Shown piece by piece: positions 46,201 through 57,990 of a stretch of 64,000 nt of DNA; the stretch's first letter is position 1, and the number at the start of each line of letters is the position of its first letter. The stretch lies in assembly GCF_963678635.1 (NCBI RefSeq), contig NC_087069.1:18760660-18824659 (forward strand). The letters are read 5' to 3'. Source of the stretch: Symsagittifera roscoffensis (taxonomy: Eukaryota; Xenacoelomorpha; Acoela; Convolutidae). Made by a program: the position numbers and the translations under genes. The notes beneath the pieces were generated by a model. It was not told the origin of the DNA. It worked only from the letters and a program-made list of their open reading frames with translations, and ran no database searches.

Positions 46201-48110
46201 CGTTCTCCGATGTTATTATACTTTTTAAATTAACTAGGAAGGGTATGTGATCTTTTCCTAGACGCTTCCGGATTGAAGTTAAGCCTCTTATTTGACAATT
46301 CACGCTAACGGTGAAGGGTATTGTCGCTAGCCTAATTTCGGCTCTATTAATGATTTCCGGTGACTTAAGCCTTCCCAATTCTTCTAGAACAGCTTAAAAT
46401 TGCCTTATTCAATCGTTTCTGCCCTTTGGTAGGGGTGTAAGGGCTTTCCTAAAAAAAATTATAAAAGGTGAGGGGTCTACCCTCGCGAATTGGTGAATTT
46501 GCTAAAAACAATCTCAAAATTTTTTTTACGCTTATTTTTTCGAAAAAGTTTTCTCCTTATCAGTAAGCTCAGCTAATTTCTGATCCATTGGTACCAAGAT
46601 CAACTGGATCTGCCCAGTAGTTCCAAAGTTATTAACCAAAACGTTTTTGTTCAAAAGTCAAGAAATTTCTCTCTTATAGGTTCCGCCTAACTTTTTCCGC
46701 AATTCTGTTCTTTTCGACCTAAAAATTATTGATCCGAGCTCAGAAGGCCTATACTCTTCTAGTTCAATGCAAAAAACCCAATCTAAAGCGCTTCAGTTGA
46801 AAAAATTTGCGAAAAACTATGCTACCTGTACCCCTCCGGATTGATGAATCCACCAAATCAAACACGTTAAGTTCGATTTCTCTGCAACCCGGAAGGCTTT
46901 CGGGAAGCGGGTTTTAAAACTTGTAGATTCACTAGTGGACGTTGTTCGAACAACTATTTTTACTGTCCTAACTCATAAATTTCAAAAAAATTTCTGATTT
47001 TATAGTGTTCCGTTTTCTCAAAATCCCGAAAATTCGTTTTTGGTTCCAAAATAGTTCCAACCACTTCCGAACTAAACTTAACCGTTTCTATCTATTATAG
47101 TAGTGCAGTTTCGATGTAACACACTAATTTAGCGCTTTTTTCCGTTTCAAAAATTATCGATATCTCAAAAGTCGCGATTTGTGGGGGGATCAAAATATCG
47201 CTATTGTGACCCTAAAAACCGGTCTGCTTTCTGTGTTTTTCACTGAAAAATGATATAGGAGTATTAATATAGGCTATGTAAGTAAAAATATTAGTGATAC
47301 TATACCCCTCCGGGTTTGTTTAATATCCGAATTAAGGTGCTTAACTCGGATATTCGCAGTTCGGTGAAGGGTCACTACAGTGCAGCACTGTCGAGCCCCC
47401 CACAGATTACTATCTTAATTTTTGTACCAAAAGGGATACAAAACTTGTTAACGATACCCAACAGTCGATTGTTGTTGTTGTTGAGCCCTTTCTTGTTGCT
47501 CCTTGTACTTCTTGCCGGATCAGTCTTCTCCCAAGACCCCTCCGGATTGAGCGCAAATCAGCAGACGCTTTCGGATTGAGCGCAATTTATCATTAACGTG
47601 CTTACATGCTCAAATAACCCTACAGTACAAGCCTCACAAACAAGCCACAAAGTTGATCGTAACAATCCTGACTGATATAAATGCCTGTAACAACAATATA
47701 TCTATCAACAACAAACGGGGGGGTCGAATCACATCTTGTCTGGGGGGATGATTTCTACTGATTTTTTTTACTTTTTTACTGTTCTGTTTTTTGTTCGGTT
47801 GCTTTTTTGTTTTTTGTTTTTCTTGGGTACTATACTACATTCTGTTTGGTTTTATATATATCTTTAAGTGTTTTTGGTCACGGACCACTCGGGAAATGAC
47901 GGGACCGCGAATCCCCCCACCCATCCTGGTTCGTGAATTTTCGGTCTTAACTAGGTTAAAAAGCTATTCACGGTAATCCGGAAGGCTTCCGCGTTCCGAA
48001 CTACCCTTCCGCCCCGGCTGTTTTGGCCTATTAAGGGCGTTAATGTGAGCATCCGCTCGGCGCGGAGTGCTCGTTAACGGTTCTGTCGGTCATGATGTTA
48101 AAAAGAATAA

Positions 48111-48125
48111 CACCCAGGAGCGCCA
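48111..48125 (-). promoter_or_regulatory. Primer-binding-site candidate, element B
   Basis: Minus strand TGGCGCTCCTGGGTG begins 12 bases inside the LTR end. TGG is the complement of the CCA end of a tRNA. The same 15 bases stand in C at 49,536-49,550. I could not name the tRNA. Confidence 0.65.
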
Positions 48126-48137
48126 AAAAAACATTTA

Positions 48138-49026
48138 TGTAACATTCGCCCGGAAGATACGTATCGACGGAAAATAAAGCTAGGTTCTAAGACGACTGGC
48201 TAACGTCTAAACAGAGCTCTACATGCTTTTCACCGTCTCTACCAAGCCAGTTCTTTTGGTGGTCTTTCTAACATCGGGTCGACAAAAACGTTACTGCTTT
48301 CGGCTTCGGTCAAAACACTCAAATTAACTAGATTACATGCAAAAATAGTGAGCTTATGGCTGCGTCTCAGTATCCCCAGACCACGAGGTCACTCCTAAAA
48401 TCAGGGCTACTACTATTTATTGAATTATTATTGTTTTTATTCAGTAGATAAAAATCATCATCTCCATCGAAGATGGATCAACCCTTTCCCCCTCCTAGCT
48501 TCTCATCCTAGCAAATTGAATTCAGATGTTAATTAAATTCAATTCAGGACATAATAGGGAAGCTAAAAGTTTGTATAAAATGATATAAGTTCCAGTCCCG
48601 AGACCCCTCCGGATTCTTGAATCCTGGGAAATAAGACCTGTCTTCCACCCTTCACTGTTGTTCGCAACGTCCTTGCAATTTTTGTGGCTACACAATAGTT
48701 GCAACTTGGAACGGTCTCTGCTAACTCTGCAATTTGTTGTTGTTTTCCAATCGCAATTTTCGTCGTTATCGCTATCGCAACTAACGTTGTTGTGTTTATT
48801 CCAGTTTCTTTCTCCAAAATGGCCATTTTTGACGTTTCTTAGAATTGTTACGTCGTCAATTCGAATTTTTGAAATTTAGGAGTTTCCGAATCCTTCAGCC
48901 TTCACGATTTGTCCAATCGTTCGAATAACGCTCTTATTCCTTCAAAACCGCCAATTTGGAAGGTTCGCTGCTAAAAACTCGAAATTGCTGCGTCTGCATT
49001 TTTGTCCATTCTGGTCAAATGTCACA
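48138..49026 (-). repeat. Element B 5' LTR
   Basis: Minus strand begins TGTGACATTTGACCAG and ends CGAATGTTACA; 889 bases, with imperfect inverted ends. Shares with the other LTRs the CGTCAAAAATGGCCATTTTGG block, a TCCGGAGGGGTCTCGGGAC motif and, near its end, TTATTTTCCGTCGATACG. Its outer start abuts the partial LTR of element C directly. Confidence 0.88.
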
Positions 49027-49027
49027 T

Positions 49028-49523
49028 TCCCCGGATTCAAGAATTCGGAGGGGTCTCGGGACTAGAATTTATATAATTTTATACAAACTTTTAGCTTCCA
49101 TATTATATCCTGAATTGAATTTAGTTAACATGTGAATTCATTTTCCGACGATGAGAAGCTAGGAGTTAAGGGAAAGGGTTGATCCATCTCCGATGGTGAC
49201 GATGATTTTTCTCTACTGAACAAAAACAACAGTAATTTAACAAAAAGTAGTAGCCCTGCTTTTAAGATTGACCTCGTGGTCTGGAGATACTGAGACCCAG
49301 CCATGAGCTCACTAATTTTTCATTTAACTAAGTTAATTTGAGCGTTCTGGTCGAAGCCGGAGAATAGTGACGTTTTTGTCGACCCGATGTTAGAAAGACC
49401 ACCAAAAGAACTGGCTTCGGTAGAGACGGTGAAAAGCATGTAGAGCTCTGTTTAGACGCTGGCCAGTCGTTTTATAGCTTAGTTCTATTTTCCGTCGATA
49501 TGTACTTCCGGGCGAATGATACA
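49028..49523 (+). repeat. Element C partial 5' LTR
   Basis: Begins inside the LTR (CCCCGGATTCAAGAATTCGG) and ends GCGAATGATACA, as the other LTRs do. It is the inverted match of 48,138-48,620. Confidence 0.85.
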
Positions 49524-49535
49524 TAGATGTTTTTA

Positions 49536-49550
49536 TGGCGCTCCTGGGTG
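49536..49550 (+). promoter_or_regulatory. Primer-binding-site candidate, element C
   Basis: TGGCGCTCCTGGGTG, 12 bases behind the LTR end at 49,523; same sequence and distance as in B. Confidence 0.65.
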
Positions 49551-52495
49551 TTATTCTTTTTTAACACCATGACCGGCAGAACCGTTAACGAGCACTCCGC
49601 GCCGAGCGGATGCTTATAATAAGCCTTTATTAGGCCCTAACCGCCGGGACAGAAGGGTAGTTCGGAACGCGGAAGCCTTCCGGATTCCCGTGAATAGATT
49701 TTTAACCTAGTTAAGACCGAAATTTCACGTTCCAGGAAGGGTGGGGGGATCGGCCGTCCCCTCGTTCCCTGAAAGGTTTGTGAACCCAAACAACAAGTAG
49801 CATAGTACCCAAGAAAAAAAAGAAAAAACATAAAAAATAACCGAAAAAAAAAACAAAAAAAAGTAAAAAATCAATAGAAATCATCCCCCCAGACAAGATG
49901 TGATTCGACCCCCCCGTTTGTTGTTGATATATATATTATTTTTACAGGCATTATATCAATCAGGTTTGTTACGATCATTTTTGTGGCCCGTTTGTGAGTC
50001 TTGTACTGTAGGGTTATTTGAGTATTTAAGCACGTTAATGCTAATTTGCGCTCAATCCGGAAGGGTCTGCTGATTTGCACTCAATCCGGAGGGGTCTCGG
50101 GATTAGTGAAGAAGACTGATCCGGCAAGCAGTACAAGGAGTGACAAGAGGGGGCTCAACGACAACAACAGTCGACTGTTGAGTATCGTTAACAAGTTTTG
50201 TATCCCATTTGGTACAAAAAATAAGATAGTAATCTGTGGGTGGCTCGACAGTGCTGCACTGTAGTGACCCTTCACCGAACTGCGAATTTCCGAGTTAAGC
50301 ACCCTAATTCGGATATTGAACAAACCCGGAGGGGTATAGTATTACTAGTATTATTACATATATAGCCTATATAAATTCTCCTATATCGTTTTTCAGTGAA
50401 AAAAACAGTAAGCGGTCCGGTTTTTAGGGTCAAAATAGCGATATTTTCATTCCCCCACAAATCGTGATTTCTGAGACATCGATATTTTTTGAAACGGAAA
50501 AAGCGCTAAATTAGTGAGTTACATCGTAACTGTGCTAGTATAATAGGTAGAATCGGTTGAGTTTAGTTCAGAGGTGGTTGGAACTATTTTGGTACCAAAA
50601 ACCGAATTTTCGTGATTTTTGAAAAAACAGAACACTATAAAATACGAAAATTTTTTGAAATTTTTGAGTTAGGACAGTAAAATTTGATGTTCGGACAACG
50701 TCCAATAGTCAATCGACAGGTTTTAAAATTCGTTTGCTGATAACCTTCCGGGTTACAGTGAAATCGAACTTAACGTGTTTGATTTAGTGGATTCATCAAT
50801 CCGGAGGGGTCCAAATAGCATAGTTTTCGCAAATTTTTTCAGCTAGAGCGTTTCAGCTCGTTTTTTTTTGCATTGAAATAGAAGATTATAGGCCTTCTGA
50901 GCTTGGATTGATAATTTTTAGGTCGAGAAGAACAGAATTGCAAAAAATGTTAGGCGGAACCTGTTTGAGAGAAATTTTTTGACTTTAGAAAAAAGACGTT
51001 TTGGTTGATAACTTTGGAACTACTGGAGAGATTCAGTTGATCTTGGTACCATTAGATCCGAAATTAGCTGAGCTTACTAATAGAAACATCAATTATTCAA
51101 AAAAGTAAGCGAGAGAATTTTCTAGGATTGTTTTTAGCAAATTCGCCAATTCGGGAAGGTAGACCCTTCACGTTTTATATTTTTTTTTTGGAAAGCCCTT
51201 AAACCCCTACCAAAGAGTAGAAACGATTGAATAAGGCAATTTTAAGCTGTTCTAGAAGAATTGGGAAGGCTTAAGTCACCGGAAATCATTAATAGAGCCG
51301 AAATTAGGCTAGCGATAATACCCTTCACCGTTAGCGTGAATTGTCAAATAAGAGGCTTAACTTCAATCCGGAAGCGTCTAGGAAAGGATCACATACCCTT
51401 TCTAGTTGATTCAAACAGCATAATAGCATCGGAGAACGTATCCGGAAGGGTATAGGTTGGAAATTTAGAAAGCCTCTGAGAAGCTATCTTCACAAACCCG
51501 GAGGGGTCCCAATCTGGAGTGGTCTAAGTTTTTACAAATCCGGAGGGGTCCCAATTCGGATGGGTCAAAGTTTTTGCAAAACAGGAGGGGTCCCAATCCA
51601 GAAGAATTGCAATTTTACCGATCCGGAGGGGTCCAATTTTACCTATCCAGAGGGGTCAAATTTTGCCAGTTCAATTTTACCAATCCGGAGGGGTCAAATT
51701 TTGCCAATTCATTTTGCCAGTCCGGAGGGGTCCGATTTTTGTCAAAACTTAAAAAGACAACAGAGTAGAAAGTAGTTAAGGGTATTAGGTTTTTAAGAGA
51801 CAGGCTGGTAACCAGTGACTGCACTGGTAACTTGCTTTTTATAAAAAGCAGAATCAAAACAAAGCAGGTCTAAACTCGGACATTCGCGACACTAAGTCTA
51901 AATTGATCAAGAGTGTGTAACTCATTAGTGTGGACTGAAATCCAAAACGTTTTTGAGAAAAGTGATTGCCCTGAGGATTTTAGTAGGTCTAGCTAGGGCA
52001 GTCCGAAGGCAGATAGGTAACACAGGACTCGGTGGGTGCAAAAGACGCTCACTTGAGAAAATTACTGCCTTCAAGTTTTGTCTGCTTGGTGCAGCTCCAA
52101 GCAGGGAAAGCTCTTTCTTTATATACAAGTTCGACTATTGTACTGCGACTGAACGAAAGTACACAATACATACGTTTTTCATGGAAAATATTCAAATTTA
52201 TTTTGTCAATTTTGATTTTAAATCAATAGTATTTGTGCTTGATTGGGTAGTGAACACACTATCTTTTAAATAGACTGATATCATCATACTGTGCTAGCTT
52301 CACATCTTACAACTAATAATCGATTATTGTGAATAAATTGTATATACGCTGTACCGTGATAACATACAAGGATTCGTGGTCATTATTTAATAGAAACTTT
52401 TAGAATTTATTGTGTTTTGTTATTATTATCAGTAGTCAAATCAAAAGGACACTAGCAATCGAATTGAGTGTATAGGTAGTAAGAAGTGGTAAATT
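49551..52495 (+). mobile_element. Element C 5' leader
   Basis: Noncoding leader matching 45,151-48,110 in reverse. Holds the CCGGAGGGGTC array (51,497-51,745), the hairpin at 52,082-52,104 and a donor-like TAGGTAACA at 52,015. No gene. Confidence 0.75.
51497..51745 (+). repeat. Leader array of CCGGAGGGGTC repeats (element C)
   Basis: About nine units, for example TCCGGAGGGGTCCCAAT, TCCAGAGGGGTCAAATTTT and TCCGGAGGGGTCAAATTTTG, with some decayed members. Isolated copies also lie near 50,079, 50,330 and 50,800. Confidence 0.85.
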
Positions 52496-52498
52496 TAA

Positions 52499-55400
52499 TA
52501 TGAGTCAAGGATACCTAAACTAGGTGATAGCTCAAGAAAATTCATACCTGAGAAACAGAGAAGAGCAATGTCCGACCCTTTTGTGAAAAGGATCAGACGA
52601 ACCCGGACCGACAATGGGGAGACGGTTTCAGGCAGAATGGTTGAGACCAGGAGTCAAAAATCTTCAGAAAAGTGAAGAGCAATGCTAGAAGTGGAGGTCC
52701 ATCCGGACCAGGCCATGGATGAGAACCAGGAAATACATGAACCGGAGGGGAAAGGAAATAGAAGGCTGGCGAGTGAATCTACCCCGGTAGAGCAAGGCCA
52801 AAATTTTGCCACTTCCACCGGAACACTGGACCGAGAGGAGATGTCGGAATTGTCCGACATCTCTACTGAAATTGTGGCAACTAGAAAATCTCCCACAGAC
52901 AACACCATGATGGCAGGCGTGACGAAGAAACAGGCAACGTCTTCATCGGTTTCAGAAAGAGTGAAGAACACTTTTGGAAACATCTTTCCATTTACCATGG
53001 GAGTGGGTACAGGCGATGAAGGTGAATCCCAGGAAGAAGAAGAGGCTGATGACGAGCAGGCTGACTTTGGATCTCAAGTCAGCCTCAATAGTTCGAGTCA
53101 AGAGAATGAAGCATACACCGACAGAGGGACGGGTACCATGGACCAATTTGGTGTAGTGAGGACAATAAGCAAAACCACAAACTCATCAGGCCAGTCAAGA
53201 GATTTTGTAAGTATGACGAATTCGGAAATACGAACTGGGGAGAGTAGAAACACAGGGCTAAGCAACGCACAGGCGGATCCAGAGGTGGATAATGAAAAGA
53301 GTCGAGGCAGAGAATCAAAGCCCGAATCTCGACCAGCACCAAGCTACCTGGGATCGACAGGGTGGCACCGCCACTTGTGACGCAACTAGTGAATAACGGA
53401 GCATCAATTGAAGAAGCCTTGAACAACATAGTGGGCAGCATAGGAGAACAAAAAGAACAGATGTCCATAAGAATGAGTGGACTAGAGAGAGCAGTCCACG
53501 TTGAAAGAGAAAGTCTGCGGGAAGAAATAAACCGCAATAGACAAGAAATTGGTAGAAGTGAAAAGCGCTTGAAGGAAAGAACGGACGAACACATAGCGAA
53601 GAACTTGTCGCGAATGACAAGAGAAGAGGAACAGAGAGAGTTTCGATTAAGAGGCGACATGGAGAAGTTGAGAACTCAGCAAGAGCAGTCTCTTGGGACT
53701 CTTGACACAAAGATAGATGCGATGATGAAAAGGCGAACTCAGGCTATTATGGACAGGTTGGACGGGCTACTAGGCAGCAGGAGTGGACCAAGAGAAGGGG
53801 AACCGAACTCGGGAGGTCCCAGCAGGGAGCCGAGGGTGAACTTCAATGACAAACAAAATAGGAGAAGAACATATGGATCCACTGAGGTAGGGGCAGTTCA
53901 GCAGGCTATACAACAGGGGATAATCGAACATGGGGCCCAAACTTCAGAGGAAGTTCAAATGGCAATTGACAGAGTTCAAACGAACGACCGACGCAAGGCA
54001 CACATGCGACTGGGAGAGGTGATTCCAGGAACAGGAGTCATGCAAGCCCAGGGATGAGTCAGGCGAGCCAAGGAAGAAACAATCCCGGCGATTCGGATAG
54101 AAGGGATATACCAAACACAGAACCCTCATCAGGGGGCGATGATACTCAGTCGGGGCATTCAAGAGATGCTACAGCAATGGCCACAGCCTTTGAACCCCTA
54201 AACAGGTCTTTGGAGACATTCCTTACAAGGTTATCTAGAACCAATGAACGTAGTGAAAAGTTCAGAAGAGTCTTTAAGAAACCAAAATGCTACAAAGACG
54301 AATCTGATGGCTGCATTGATACCTGGATAGAGGTGATGAAACTGCATTTTGAGGAAGAGGACCTGTCAGAAAGGCAAGAGTGCAGTGCGCTCACCAGTAA
54401 CTTGGAAGGGACAGCCCTAAACTGTGTGATGGCCAAAAAGCAATACCAGTGGGACACAGCTGAGATAATCTTTGAAATCTTGTTAAATCGTTTTGGATCA
54501 GGGGTGCAGGGGCACCAGGCAATGATGCGCTTCGAGAAACAGAGGCAACGAGAAGATGAGACGATAGACAAGTTTTTAGACAATTTGGAGATGCTAAGAA
54601 GGCGCAGCCAACTGGACGAGTCGAACAGGAGGATGAACCTGACAGTAGCCTCAAAATTCATCGATGGTGTGAAGAATGATGAACTTCGAACAATGTTGGC
54701 AACACATTACACACCACTATCAACCAATGCGCCAACACCAGAGGAGTTGAGGCTCAAGTCAAAAGAATATCTTTTATTGAAGCCTCCATCGAGATCTGGA
54801 TACTACAAGAACAATTATGGCAATTTGAACAACGGACCAGCAGACCAAGGAAACAACTGGTATAAACCAAGGGAAGATATGGACAAGAGGCGCTCTTGTG
54901 CGAATTGCAGTTCGACGGACCATCATTTGTCAGCATGCCCAACTTACAAACAGGGCATGAAAGCAATAGGCTTTAGCCTCGAGACGAAGATGCGTCAGAA
55001 GTCGACCATGAAGTTTTCATGAGAGGAGTATTTGTAAATTTCAGTCCAAGGGGTTTCTTTTGCAACGTGGAAGGTCATTTTAAATTGGATTGTCCGCAAT
55101 TATGGGATGCTGTAGCAGACATCAAGCATCCCAGGCATGAGGAAATTTTATCGGGTGTGAAAGCCAGCACGGTTCGCCTATTGAGTGAGGCGGATGCGCG
55201 CAGAAAAGAAAAATTACAAGAACTGGCAACGAAGAAAATGCTAGCGGTAACAGAAGAGACATGTGAACCGGAACCGGTGACTGCAGCGGACGACTTCAAG
55301 ATTGATTATAGGGCAGCCGCGAGGGATGCTCTAAACAGAGTGCAACAAGAACTGGTAACGAAACAGATCGAGCAAAACGTGAAGCTTGAACTGGAAAATG

Positions 55401-55934
55401 AGAAACTACAGGAGAAGCTGAATACCTTCGAGGCAACAAAAGTCGAACAAACAAAAGCATTAAGTAGTTTGAGCATGAAACTTAATGTGATCTCCGGGCA
55501 GAGGTTCAGTATGGTGCCACAAGGAAGCAAAATACAGTCAATAATCTCGGTAGCAGGACACCAGGTAATCAGATATCTGAGTGAACCACTAGAGTTCACT
55601 TTGATGCATTTGGACACATAAGCAGATTATTTGAGGCAGGTGGAGCCACGCACTGAGTCGATAGCTGTGCGAGCACTACTGACAACGGGTGAATAAAGGA
55701 GCTTCATGGGCGCTACGTGGAAGTCTCTGGACGGTATCAAGTAATGCTGAACGTAGATGGAATCAGTATCTACACTAGGACATATGTAACAACAGACAGT
55801 GACCAGATAGGGCAGATCTATTTGGTGAAGAGGAACTCAAAGTCCGCAGGATAGGCCATGACGCCATGATGGAGCAAGACGCAGTACACATTAGATACGA
55901 AGCAGATGTGACTGCACATCTGCTCGACACCAAC
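52499..55934 (+). mobile_element. Element C gag region
   Basis: Acidic N-terminal segment (TSTGTLDREEMSELSDISTE), coiled coil (LRGDMEKLRTQQEQSLGTLD), capsid-like core (DTWIEVMKLHFEEEDLSERQ, FEILLNRFGSGVQGHQAMMR), two CCHC knuckles (CANCSSTDHHLSAC; FFCNVEGHFKLDC), then the segment leading to GQIYL near 55,815. Same arrangement as B. Confidence 0.85.
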
Positions 55935-57379
55935 CATCTGCTCGCATAATGAATTTGCGCTGCTCATCCCTGAATTTCATTTCTTTGATGAAACGAACGA
56001 TGTTGAAGAAACTGGCGTGAACAATTCAATGAAAAATGATTGAAAATAAAAAAAGACGCAAAACATTTTTGTGTTTCTCCAGATTGTTATTTGTTTACGG
56101 ATTTTCAAATTCCACATCTTATCTACCATCCTGCGAGAAATCAGACTCACTCGTCATTTCAGTCAAAAATTGTAGCCTTTTCAAAAGTCTCATAGGTTTT
56201 GGAACACCCTGTAGGAAACATTAAATAGGATCTCTGAAATTTTAAGAATTCAGTTGGCCAACTAATCTAGGACCCATTGAGGTCAAAAATACGTGTAACC
56301 ATAAAAAAAACTTACGTGACACTGTTCGCATGAGCGCAAATTATTCTTGAAATGTTTGAGCCAAAACGGGATAAAGAAGTTGATTCAGCAAGATGATGAC
56401 TGTGCAGGTTTTTTCAAAAATTGAATGGGCCGTTTTCGGTTTCTCGGTGCGCAAACCAAATGGAGGTTGGAAACACCTAATTTCTCTTTTCATTCTCTGG
56501 CAAAAAGGTACCCCTATGACGTTTGCGCAATTGCGGTCTTTCTTGATGAACTAAAACTTGCGGTTCTTTTCATGGGTCTGGTACAAGGTGCGGCCATGTG
56601 GACGTCATCTTCACATAAAAGAGAATGGCAATTTCTGGTGACTTTTGCCGTAGGCGACTAGTTTTTTTTTAAAGTTCTGATGTTCCTTTCAAATGAAGAG
56701 AATTGATCACTTTAATTCGAGTACGGGTTTTTTCATCTTACCCATAACTTAACCTGTATAATGGGGTCTTCGTTTTGGAGTCCATGCCTCGACTTCGGTT
56801 TTTATTTTTACCTGTCGATCTCTATTTGTTGTAATTTTCATTCTTTAATTCATGGTTGAAATTCTTGGAGGTTTGTATCGTCACTGTTAGGTATGCCTTG
56901 GGTAATTGTGAACGTCTTGAATGCCAAGATGTCAGTTACGTAGCTTCGCAATAAGGAAAGATTCCGTGAGATTTTAGAATGCTTGTTAAAGGTTTTTAGG
57001 AGACATACTTTAGGATTACAAACCATTTTCTGTCAGGAAGTTTTTTTGTATTACTGTGTGTTCCCTGACTGATTGTATATTTTACCTCTGACATATTTTT
57101 AATACCATTACAAAACGGCAGAAAAAATCAGGAAATCTGTTTTGGCGCGACTGGCAGCCTCACGAATGAACAACATTACGGGGCCAAAATGTGCATTTTG
57201 TGAAATGTAAGCGGATTCCGCAACGAGTACGCTCTCTTTCTTCTTCTTTTGTTCTTTCATTTTTTTAACATTCCTGCAAAGTTTTAACTTGTTCAAATAC
57301 TTGTCTCTAGCAACATAAAGACACAAAAATGTGCGCCTATCTAGTGTACAGTTTGGCCTCGTAATAAATGCCCAGATGG
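55935..57379. other. Flanking AT-rich DNA, no gene seen
   Basis: No convincing coding region. GGAACACCCTGTAGG near 56,201 recalls the ACACCCTGTA seen at ends of many invertebrate transposons, but no partner was found. Confidence 0.4.
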
Positions 57380-57990
57380 TACATGAATCTGACCAGACCG
57401 GACCTGGCAGAGCTGGAAGAGACTCTGGTGGTTCTCATGACTAAGCTGGCCAGAGCACAGGAGAAAAACCAGGGAGAAGGTAGACCAAACGACCGGCTGT
57501 GGGAATGGATGGACTGCTGATCGGGCAGGAGCTGACACGGATGCCCGGACCAGAACCACATCTATGGATAGGTTTCTGGAGAGTTCTCACTTCTCGCTAA
57601 ACTGAATGCCCAATCTCCAAAATGTTTTCCGTCCCCTTGACTCTCTGCTGGGAGATCTTCGCAGCATCTGACTGAGAGACCTGCACGATTGGCACTGCCC
57701 AATGTCCTGTTGGCGACTCAAATGAAGACGATTTCCGAAACTGTAACGTAACGTTCTGTGATGAACGGAGCAACAGGGTTACGCAATGCGAACCCAAGTC
57801 ATCAGTCTGACAGAAGAAAGAGTTGAGTACATGAGGTCATACGAGGAACTGAAACAGAGAAGGGTTCAAGAAGAAGAGCTGCTCCAACAACAATCTAGAG
57901 CCCCAGCCAGCTGAAGAGAGGACAATGCAATGACGGATATGGAAGTCACTCTCAGGTCTTCTGGACAATCCAACCTAGATGGGAGTGCCA
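57380..57990 (+). pseudogene. GC-richer coding relic of unknown origin
   Basis: Higher GC than its surroundings and with short protein-like stretches: MNLTRPDLAELEETLVVLMT, KLARAQEKNQGEGRPNDRLW, and further on VISLTEERVEYMRSYEELKQ, RRVQEEELLQQQ. The helical, Glu/Gln-rich character would suit a gag-like or ORF1-like protein of a decayed mobile element, but no motif decides it. Confidence 0.35.

Larger units (their letters stand above)
45151..48110 (-). mobile_element. Element B 5' leader
   Basis: About 3 kb between the primer-binding site and gag with no long conserved coding frame. Contains a CCGGAGGGGTC repeat array (45,905-46,200) plus isolated copies near 46,831, 47,308 and 47,537, a dimerisation-like hairpin (45,544-45,566), a splice-donor-like AGGTAAC (minus strand, near 45,632) and poly-pyrimidine tracts. 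The mirror copy in C is similarly organised, so the leader is a true part of the element. Confidence 0.75.
21220..49026 (-). mobile_element. Element B: giant Ty3/gypsy-type LTR retroelement, LTR to LTR
   Basis: On the minus strand, from high to low coordinates: 5' LTR, primer-binding site, 3 kb leader, gag, pol, accessory block, 3' noncoding region, 3' LTR. It spans 27.8 kb. About 3.7-3.9 kb of this is an internal tandem duplication (35,050-42,660), and a second duplication of about 1.0-1.26 kb lies near the 3' end, so a single-copy form would be about 23 kb. No matching target-site duplication is visible (TTCCC outside the 5' end, TAAAT outside the 3' end). The two LTRs are unusually unlike each other. 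Fossil with about ten or more breaks, although long open stretches remain (up to about 450 codons). Confidence 0.93.
41845..55790. repeat. Palindrome 2: B and C head to head (arms 41,845-48,620 and 49,028-55,790)
   Basis: Inverted repeat of LTR end, primer site, leader and gag. The spacer of about 400 bases (48,621-49,027) is the start of B's LTR. By eye the arms are more diverged than those of palindrome 1, especially in the leader. Confidence 0.9.
49027..55934 (+). mobile_element. Element C: 5' end of a third copy (partial LTR, leader, gag)
   Basis: Plus-strand copy in head-to-head contact with B. It carries a partial 5' LTR, primer-binding site, leader and gag, and stops at 55,934 in the protease region. 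Beyond this point the sequence is unrelated. A 10-bp repeat (CATCTGCTCG at 55,917 and 55,935) marks the end. Broken in several places. Confidence 0.92.

Noticed and set aside
55935-56230. DNA transposon end (ACACCCTGTA)
   Set aside because: Only one short match and no inverted partner or target duplication found.
56425-56661. 78-residue open frame in the flank
   Set aside because: No conserved motif and no splice or promoter context.
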